Shown here one piece after another: positions 6,623 through 10,742 of a stretch of 10,742 nucleotides of DNA. A model generated the notes under the pieces. That model saw only the letters and a list, made by a program, of their open reading frames with translations, had not been told where the DNA came from and made no database searches. The position numbers and the translations under genes are program-made. How positions within the stretch are numbered: position 1 is the stretch's first letter; every line of letters begins with the position of its first letter. The DNA comes from an uncultured Christensenella sp. (GTDB lineage Bacteria; Bacillota; Clostridia; Christensenellales; Borkfalkiaceae): NCBI GenBank assembly GCA_910585235.1, contig CAJUCM010000014.1, positions 5,945-16,686 on the forward strand. The letters run 5' to 3'.

Positions 6623-6865
6623 TTACTCCGCTTCTCTTTCCTTGATCTCCACGTTGTACTTTTTGGAGCCCGCGGGCGTGGCGTTGCGCACGATCGTGCG
6701 GAGCGCCTTTGCAATCTTACCCTGTTTCCCGATGACCTTGCCCATATCCGAATCGGAGAGAAGCACGGTGACGGTGATCATGTCGTCCGTCTCCTCGGTC
6801 TTGTATTCGATATTCGCTTTGTCCTCGGCAAAGGTTTCGACGATATATTTGATTAAATCCAGCAT
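6623..6865 (-). CDS. khpA: KH-domain RNA-binding protein KhpA (YlqC family)
   Basis: An 80-residue protein, normal for KhpA, which is essentially one KH domain. The RNA-binding GXXG loop is G46-K-Q-G49 in GKVIGKQGKIAKALRTIV. KhpA binds many RNAs, usually as a homodimer or with KhpB/Jag, and influences cell division and elongation in Gram-positive bacteria. GGGAG lies 5 nt before the ATG. It follows rpsP by 12 nt, the order seen in Bacillus. In Bacillus rimM and trmD come next, but here the operon ends at a terminator. Confidence 0.93.
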   Translation of the reverse strand: MLDLIKYIVETFAEDKANIEYKTEETDDMITVTVLLSDSDMGKVIGKQGKIAKALRTIVRNATPAGSKKYNVEIKEREAE

Positions 6866-6877
6866 AACGTCTCCCGA

Positions 6878-7171
6878 TTATTTCTTTTTCTTCTTGCCTT
6901 TGGTCTTGGGCGCGCTGAGCTTCGTCGGCTTTTCGATAACGCCCGCCTGCACTAAAAGGCTCTTGACCGTCTCGGTGGGCTGAACGCCCTTTGCAAGCCA
7001 GTCTTTCGCTTTTTCCGCCTCGACCGTGAGCGTCACGGGCGTACTCTTGGGATCGTAGTAACCGACTTTCTCGATATACTCACCCGTTGCGGCTTTGCGT
7101 GCGTCAACTACGACGATGCGGTAGACAGGGGACTTTTTGTCGCCGAGTCTTACAAGTCTCATTTTTACCAT
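6878..7171 (-). CDS. rpsP: 30S ribosomal protein S16
   Basis: A 97-residue S16, which binds 16S rRNA in the body of the small subunit and is needed for 30S assembly. The N-terminus MVKMRLVRLGDKK, then SPVYRIVVVDARKAATGEYI and the VGYYDP block, are characteristic. The C-terminus is a lysine-rich tail (KTKGKKKKK), common in Firmicutes. GGAGG lies 9 nt upstream of the ATG. It sits between ffh and khpA in the signal recognition particle operon. Confidence 0.97.
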   Translation of the reverse strand: MVKMRLVRLGDKKSPVYRIVVVDARKAATGEYIEKVGYYDPKSTPVTLTVEAEKAKDWLAKGVQPTETVKSLLVQAGVIEKPTKLSAPKTKGKKKKK

Positions 7172-7200
7172 TGTTTTTATCCTCCGAAAATTTTATGTCT

Positions 7201-7214
7201 GCGGCGTTTGCCGC
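7201..7214 (-). other. Small hairpin in the ffh-rpsP gap
   Basis: GCGGC (7201-7205) and GCCGC (7210-7214) form a 5-bp stem with a 4-nt loop in the 58-nt gap between ffh and rpsP. No T run follows, so it is not an intrinsic terminator. It might influence RNA processing or stability, but it could be chance. Confidence 0.25.
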
Positions 7215-7229
7215 GCATTACCGATTCAA

Positions 7230-8549
7230 TTAAAAAGGCAACCTCATTTTACCCTTTCCGCCCTTCATGCGCTTCATGAGCTCTTTCGTATCGAAAAACT
7301 GTTTCAAGAGCTTATTGATCTCCTGCACGTTCGTTCCCGAACCGAGCGCGATCCTGCGCTTTCTCGAAGAGTTGATGATCTGCGGATTATCCCGCTCCTT
7401 GGGCGTCATAGAGAGAATGATCGCTTTCATGCGCTCGATCCTCTTTTCGTCGATGTCCGCCTCGTTGATCTTCATTTTTCCCATGCCGGGGAGCATGGAA
7501 GCGAGCGCGCCCGCACCGCCCATATTTTTAAGCGCCTCGAACTGCGAAAGATAGTCGGTCAAGGTAAAGCTCGCGTCGCGCATTTTGCGTTCGAGTTCCT
7601 TCGCCTGTTTCTCGCTGACCGCCTCCTGCGCCTTTTCAATGAGGGACAGCACGTCCCCCATGCCGAGGATACGGGAAGCCATGCGTTCGGGATAGAAAGG
7701 TTCGAGGTCGGTGAGCTTTTCGCCCACGCCGATGAACTTAATGGGTTTGCCCGTCACGGCTTTGATCGAAAGGCAGGCGCCACCGCGCGTGTCTCCGTCG
7801 AGCTTTGTTAAGATCACACCCGTAATGTCGAGCCGTTCGTTGAACGTGCGGGCGACCGTCACGGCGTCCTGACCCGTCATGGCGTCCACGGTCAAGAGTA
7901 TCTCGGTGACGTCCACTTCTTTTTTGATCTCTTCGAGCTCTTTCATGAGCGCGTCGTCGATGTGGAGCCGCCCCGCCGTGTCGATAACGACGGTATCGTA
8001 ACCCATCTTCTTTGCGTATTCGACCGCCTGTTTCGCCGTCTTGGGGGGCGACTGCGTGCCCTTTTCAAATACTTCGGTCTCCGCCTTTCCTCCGACGACC
8101 TGCAACTGAGTGATCGCCGCGGGGCGGTAAATGTCGCAGGCAACGAGAAGAGGTTTTTTGCCCTGCTTTTTGAGTTGAAGAGAGAGCTTCCCGCATAGCG
8201 TCGTTTTACCCGCGCCTTGCAGACCGCACATCATGATGACCGTAGGGGGCTTGGGACTCACTTCGAGTTTGGCGTTCCCCGACCCCATGAGCGCGATGAG
8301 CTCTTCGTTGACGACTTTTATGACCTGCTGGGCGGGATTGAGCGATTCGAGCACCTTTTCACCCACCGCCTTTTCGGAGACGTCCGCTATGAACTTTTTG
8401 GCAACGCCGATATTGACGTCCGCTTCCAAAAGCGCGATACGCACTTCGCGCATTGCAGAACGGACTTCCAGCTCGGTGAGTTTTCCGCGCTTTGTGAGCT
8501 TGCTGAATATGTGATTGAGCCGCTCCGAGAGCGATGAAAACAACGCCAT
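7230..8549 (-). CDS. ffh: Signal recognition particle GTPase Ffh (SRP54)
   Basis: Ffh binds signal sequences emerging from the ribosome together with the SRP RNA and docks on FtsY at the membrane. The 439 residues are full length. An N-terminal helical bundle is followed by the G domain, with P-loop GLQGAGKT (109-116), DTAGR (190-194) and TKLDGDTRGG (248-257). The C-terminal M domain starts at about 320 and carries the SRP RNA-binding motif SSRKRRIALGSG (394-405). The finger-loop segment around 343-360 is Gly/Ala-rich (MGGAGALASMLPGMGKM). The ATG at 8549 lies 3 nt after the ylxM stop, with GGGAG inside the end of ylxM, so translation is probably coupled. No SRP RNA gene is seen in the window. 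Confidence 0.98.
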   Translation of the reverse strand: MALFSSLSERLNHIFSKLTKRGKLTELEVRSAMREVRIALLEADVNIGVAKKFIADVSEKAVGEKVLESLNPAQQVIKVVNEELIALMGSGNAKLEVSPKPPTVIMMCGLQGAGKTTLCGKLSLQLKKQGKKPLLVACDIYRPAAITQLQVVGGKAETEVFEKGTQSPPKTAKQAVEYAKKMGYDTVVIDTAGRLHIDDALMKELEEIKKEVDVTEILLTVDAMTGQDAVTVARTFNERLDITGVILTKLDGDTRGGACLSIKAVTGKPIKFIGVGEKLTDLEPFYPERMASRILGMGDVLSLIEKAQEAVSEKQAKELERKMRDASFTLTDYLSQFEALKNMGGAGALASMLPGMGKMKINEADIDEKRIERMKAIILSMTPKERDNPQIINSSRKRRIALGSGTNVQEINKLLKQFFDTKELMKRMKGGKGKMRLPF

Positions 8550-8552
8550 GGC

Positions 8553-8879
8553 TTACTCTCCCTGATTTTCGTTTTTCAATAAACGAATGATCTTTGAAAT
8601 CTCCGCTCCGTATTCGGGGTGATCTTTTCCGAACGCGTTGAGCGCGTCGATCGCGCCGGACGCGATCTCTTCCGCATGAAGATTTTCTTCATACCATTCG
8701 ATTTTTTTGCGGCACTTTGCAAGACAGTCCGAAACGCTCTGACGGGAGCATTCCTTCTGTTCCGCGATCTCCGCAAGAGAAAGATCGTAGTTGTAGTAGA
8801 GGTCGGTGATTTCGCGCTGGGTTTCGGTAAGCAATGAACCGTACCTATCCAACAGACGACTGAAACGTAAATCCGCCAT
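8553..8879 (-). CDS. ylxM: YlxM family SRP-associated helix-turn-helix protein
   Basis: A 108-residue protein of the YlxM/p13 family, which binds SRP components in Gram-positive bacteria and can modulate Ffh GTPase activity. It resembles sigma-70 region 4: RFSRLLDRYGSLLTETQREI leads into a helix-turn-helix at about 30-62 (YDLSLAEIAEQKECSRQSVS, then a KCRKKI helix). I chose the ATG at 8879, which has GGAGG 5 nt upstream; an upstream in-frame start at 8927 would fall inside the terminator hairpin. It is the first gene of the ylxM-ffh-rpsP-khpA unit, and its transcript leader is only about 13 nt. Confidence 0.94.
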   Translation of the reverse strand: MADLRFSRLLDRYGSLLTETQREITDLYYNYDLSLAEIAEQKECSRQSVSDCLAKCRKKIEWYEENLHAEEIASGAIDALNAFGKDHPEYGAEISKIIRLLKNENQGE

Positions 8880-8898
8880 ACCCTCCTCCACACGCGCT

Positions 8899-8927
8899 AT
8901 TATAGCGGATAAAAAAATGCCTGTCAA
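8899..8927 (-). promoter_or_regulatory. Perfect consensus sigma-A promoter for ylxM-ffh-rpsP-khpA
   Basis: On the - strand TTGACA (8927-8922) and TATAAT (8904-8899) are both 6/6 and are separated by 17 nt. Start is expected near 8892, with the ylxM ribosome binding site beginning almost at once. The -35 box lies in the descending arm and loop edge of the upstream gene's terminator hairpin, and the terminator T run forms part of the spacer. Confidence 0.92.
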
Positions 8928-8946
8928 GTATTTTTACCAGACAGGC
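8911..8946 (-). terminator. Intrinsic terminator of the small DUF6809-like gene
   Basis: On the - strand GCCTGTC (8946-8940) pairs with GACAGGC (8925-8919). An inner GGTA/TACT (partly wobble) closes an A-rich loop, and the stem is followed by A then seven T residues. It starts 9 nt after the stop codon at 8956. The hairpin overlaps the downstream promoter. Confidence 0.85.
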
Positions 8947-8955
8947 GAAAATTTT

Positions 8956-9222
8956 TTATTCCTCTTCGCCAACTTCCATGCCCAACCGCACTCCCGCGCG
9001 AAATCCGTCCTTGAACGATAGATATTGCAACACCCATTCCACGTCTCCCATTTGAACATAGAATTCGTTTAACAGTTTTTCTTGTTCTTCGTTCAAGGTT
9101 TCTTTGAGCGCGTCGTATGCCTTATTAAATTCTTTTTCCGTCTCCAAATATTCCTTGTCGTTCGGTTTCATTTCATGATAACCCAATTCTTTTTCATAAA
9201 TTTTTTGAATCGTCGATTTCAT
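8956..9222 (-). CDS. Small DUF6809-like hypothetical protein
   Basis: An 88-residue acidic, mostly helical soluble protein. The pattern of a short N-terminal helix (MKSTIQKIYEKEL), a KEYLETEKEF segment, a long Glu/Lys helix and a C-terminal DGFRAGVRLGMEV resembles, from memory, DUF6809, small proteins scattered in Clostridia, often in variable regions. The function is unknown. The start at 9222 has AAAGGAG 6 nt upstream; the longer reading to 9273 has no such site. Base and codon use is AT-rich (AAA, GAA, TTT dominate), unlike ftsY and ylxM on either side. It interrupts the conserved ftsY-ylxM junction and has its own terminator, so it was probably inserted. Confidence 0.7.
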   Translation of the reverse strand: MKSTIQKIYEKELGYHEMKPNDKEYLETEKEFNKAYDALKETLNEEQEKLLNEFYVQMGDVEWVLQYLSFKDGFRAGVRLGMEVGEEE

Positions 9223-9263
9223 AATTTGCTCCTTTGTTATTTTGAATTTTTCATCATAAAAGA

Positions 9264-9272
9264 ATTTTAACA
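9264..9272 (-). promoter_or_regulatory. Candidate extended -10 box for the DUF6809-like gene
   Basis: On the - strand TGTTAAAAT gives TG one base before TAAAAT (5/6). No convincing -35 lies 16-18 nt upstream. Start would be near 9257, about 35 nt ahead of the ATG. The region is AT-rich, so chance matches are likely. Confidence 0.3.
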
Positions 9273-9349
9273 TATACGCCGATAATTTACTTCATTTCCT
9301 ACATTTTGTTTGAAATATTTTTTAATCATTCAATAATACCTTATTGTTT

Positions 9350-9423
9350 GTAGGGCACGACCTCCGGGCGTGCCGCTTTTCATTTTAACCACACAACGGC
9401 GTGTCGAGGACGCCACGCCCTAC
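9350..9423. repeat. Palindromic MITE-like repeat with two hairpin arms
   Basis: The 74-nt element is bounded by GTAGGGC (9350-9356) and its inverted copy GCCCTAC (9417-9423). Each end is itself a hairpin: GGCACG/CGTGCC (9354-9359, 9369-9374) and GGCGTG/CACGCC (9398-9403, 9414-9419). Read inward from each end the two arms share GTAGGGC and a similar layout, and the stem differences are compensated on both sides. The centre (about 9376-9397) is AT-rich. No open reading frame or clear target-site duplication is seen. It resembles short GTAGGG-ended palindromic repeats I recall from gut Clostridia. The rest of the 265-nt ftsY/DUF6809 gap holds the ftsY terminator and AT-rich sequence. Confidence 0.65.
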
Positions 9424-9430
9424 GGAAATT

Positions 9431-9462
9431 AAAAAAAATAACCCGTGCGCAAAGCGCACAGG
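9431..9462 (-). terminator. Intrinsic terminator of ftsY
   Basis: On the - strand CCTGTGCGC (9462-9454) pairs with GCGCACGGG (9450-9442) as 9 bp with one G-T wobble and a TTT loop, followed by TTATTTTTTTT. It starts 25 nt after the ftsY stop and directly abuts the palindromic repeat. Confidence 0.88.
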
Positions 9463-9487
9463 CTGATTGATTTCAATATCAAAATCC

Positions 9488-10384
9488 TTATACAAATCCT
9501 TCGACAAATTCTTCCGCGTCGAACAGTTCCAGATCGTCGATCTTTTCGCCCACGCCCGCGAACACGACGGGGACCTGCAATTCTTTGCACAACGAAAAAA
9601 CAAATCCGCCCTTTGCAGTACCGTCGAGCTTGGTGAGAACGATCCCGTCGAGTTCGACCGCTTCGTCGAACACGCGCGCCTGATTGACGGCGTTCTGCCC
9701 CGTGGTCGCGTCGAGCACCAAGAACTTCAAAAACTGCGCTTCGGGATATTCGCGCGTGACGACCCTGTCCATCTTCTTCAATTCGTTCATGAGATTTTCT
9801 TTGACGTGCAGTCTGCCCGCGGTATCGACGAGCACCACGTCCGTCTTTTTCGCCTTTGCGGAAGATACCGCGTCATAGATGACCGCGGCGGGATCGCTCC
9901 CCTCCTCGTGCTTGACGATCCTGACTTTCGCCCTGTCCGCCCAGATATTCAGCTGATCGCCCGCCGCCGCGCGGAAGGTATCCGCCGCCGCGACCGTCAC
10001 GCTCTTCTTTTGTCTGACGAACCAATTCGCAACTTTGCCGATCGTCGTCGTTTTGCCGACGCCGTTGACCCCGACGAACATGATGACCGTGGGATATTCA
10101 AATGCGGGCAGTTCCGCCTCGTTCAACGTATCTTCGAGAATGTCTTTCAAAAGGTCGGTCACATACTGTTCGTCCTTGACTTTGTTGCCGATCGCCTCTT
10201 CTTTGACCTGTTCTACAACGTCCTCCGCCGTTCTCACGGAGACATCGGCGGAAATAAGAATCTCTTCGAGCTCGTCATAGAACTCGTTCCCGATTTTATT
10301 TTTGAGAAAAAGCTGGCGCATTTTTTGCGCCACGTTCGCTTTCGTCTTTTTTAACGCTTCTTTGATTTTAGAAAAAAATCCCAT
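9488..10384 (-). CDS. ftsY: Signal recognition particle receptor FtsY
   Basis: FtsY is the membrane-associated receptor GTPase that binds the Ffh-ribosome complex and hands it to the Sec translocon. The 298 residues form a compact NG protein with no long acidic A domain, as in many Gram-positives. The N-terminus MGFFSKIKEALKKTKANV is basic and amphipathic, suited to membrane binding. G-domain motifs are GVNGVGKT (105-112), DTFRAAA (135-141), DTAGR (187-191) and TKLDGTAKGG (251-260). I chose the ATG at 10384 because GAGGAG lies 4 nt upstream and the N-terminus fits the family; the frame is open 15 codons further, but that would run through the smc-ftsY palindrome. It lies 45 nt after smc. Confidence 0.97.
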   Translation of the reverse strand: MGFFSKIKEALKKTKANVAQKMRQLFLKNKIGNEFYDELEEILISADVSVRTAEDVVEQVKEEAIGNKVKDEQYVTDLLKDILEDTLNEAELPAFEYPTVIMFVGVNGVGKTTTIGKVANWFVRQKKSVTVAAADTFRAAAGDQLNIWADRAKVRIVKHEEGSDPAAVIYDAVSSAKAKKTDVVLVDTAGRLHVKENLMNELKKMDRVVTREYPEAQFLKFLVLDATTGQNAVNQARVFDEAVELDGIVLTKLDGTAKGGFVFSLCKELQVPVVFAGVGEKIDDLELFDAEEFVEGFV

Positions 10385-10399
10385 AATGCTCCTCGATAC

Positions 10400-10426
10400 A
10401 AAAGCGCGTTTTGAAAACGCGCTTTT
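10400..10426. terminator. 27-nt perfect inverted repeat between smc and ftsY
   Basis: A 13-base arm (10400-10412) is the exact reverse complement of 10414-10426 around one central base. As RNA it gives a GCGCG-core stem with A/T flanks ending in TTTT on either strand. It starts 3 nt after the smc stop codon (- strand) and ends about 7 nt before the ftsY ribosome binding site. The T run is only four, so it may be a weak terminator, attenuator or RNA-processing site rather than a full stop. Confidence 0.5.
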
Positions 10427-10429
10427 CAA

Positions 10430-10742
10430 TTAAATGACCGTGTCGCCGCCCAGACGCTCCTCGACTTCCGACAAACGCACGGACACGAGCTTGCTCACGC
10501 CCTTTTCCTCCATGGTGATACCGAAGAGGGTATCCGCCTGGTTCATGGTCGGCTTTCTGTGCGTGATGACGATAAACTGCGTATCCTGCGAGAACTTTTT
10601 CAAATACCTTGCAAAGCGGTCTACGTTCGCCTCGTCGAGCGCCGCCTCGATCTCGTCGAGAATACAGAACGGCATGGGACGGCTCTGCAAGATCGCAAAC
10701 AGGATCGCGATCGCCGTGAACGCGCGCTCTCCGCCCGAAAGC
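10430..10742 (-). CDS. smc: Chromosome segregation protein SMC, C-terminal end only
   Basis: These are the last 103 residues of SMC, the ATPase that with ScpA and ScpB compacts and segregates the chromosome; the rest lies right of the window. The fragment begins with the ABC signature LSGGERAFTAIA. It then has the Walker B and D-loop block FCILDEIEAALDEANV and the H-loop FIVITHRKPTM, followed by the usual GVSKLVSV near the C-terminus. The apparent start at 10690 is an internal TTG. An smc-ftsY junction is the normal order in Bacillus and Clostridia. Confidence 0.96.
   Translation of the reverse strand, partial: LSGGERAFTAIAILFAILQSRPMPFCILDEIEAALDEANVDRFARYLKKFSQDTQFIVITHRKPTMNQADTLFGITMEEKGVSKLVSVRLSEVEERLGGDTVI

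Noticed and set aside
7201..7214. Terminator between ffh and rpsP
   Set aside because: The 5-bp hairpin is not followed by a T run, and the gene order argues for co-transcription.
7137..7811. A + strand open frame across rpsP and ffh
   Set aside because: It overlaps two certain genes on the opposite strand and has a His/Arg-rich shadow composition.
9223..9487. SRP RNA or other structured RNA gene near ftsY
   Set aside because: The hairpins present are explained by the ftsY terminator and the palindromic repeat; no SRP RNA tetraloop helix or Alu-like domain was recognised.
9467..10354. A 295-residue open frame antisense to ftsY
   Set aside because: It mirrors the codon bias of ftsY, has no ribosome binding site or recognisable domain, and FtsY is unmistakable on the other strand.

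Overview
The window looks like a chromosomal housekeeping segment from a spore-forming or spore-lineage Firmicute of the Clostridia, probably an uncultured gut-type relative. The evidence is the order smc-ftsY-ylxM-ffh-rpsP-khpA, the strong GGAGG-type ribosome binding sites, a SpoVB-like flippase, and a divergent cysteine synthase. No complete prophage, CRISPR array, transposase, tRNA or rRNA gene is visible. Most of the sequence is moderately GC-rich with C/G-ending codons; only the stretch at about 8956-9350 is clearly AT-rich.

Left part (1-2447): the 3' part of rqcH (ribosome quality control, + strand) runs convergently into cysK (- strand), and their stop codons overlap by 4 nt. A strong rqcH-direction terminator lies inside the cysK coding region. 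cysK starts at TTG behind a good Shine-Dalgarno sequence and its own promoter, which sits just after two tandem terminators.

Middle part (2448-6616): a Cys-containing 217-residue protein and a tandem-LysM protein lie on the - strand. They are divergent from a SpoVB/MurJ-type flippase on the + strand, with only 31 nt between the two start codons. This trio is a plausible spore-envelope or cell-envelope module, but that is inference. The flippase is followed by pgi (glucose-6-phosphate isomerase) with its own extended -10 promoter. A long bidirectional terminator separates pgi from the convergent ribosomal operon.

Right part (6617-10742, all - strand): reading leftward, the end of smc, ftsY, a small AT-rich DUF6809-like gene, ylxM, ffh, rpsP and khpA. 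This is the classic signal recognition particle cluster: FtsY is the receptor, Ffh the particle GTPase and YlxM its associated helix-turn-helix protein. Ribosomal protein S16 and the RNA chaperone KhpA follow. The cluster is interrupted between ftsY and ylxM by a palindromic MITE-like repeat and the small gene. A perfect consensus promoter, whose -35 box is part of the preceding terminator stem, restarts transcription for ylxM-ffh-rpsP-khpA.

I do not see a clearly new biological system. The best second-look items are the rqcH terminator encoded in cysK, the terminator/promoter overlap ahead of ylxM, the two-hairpin repeat with compensatory base changes, and the LysM/Cys-protein/flippase trio.
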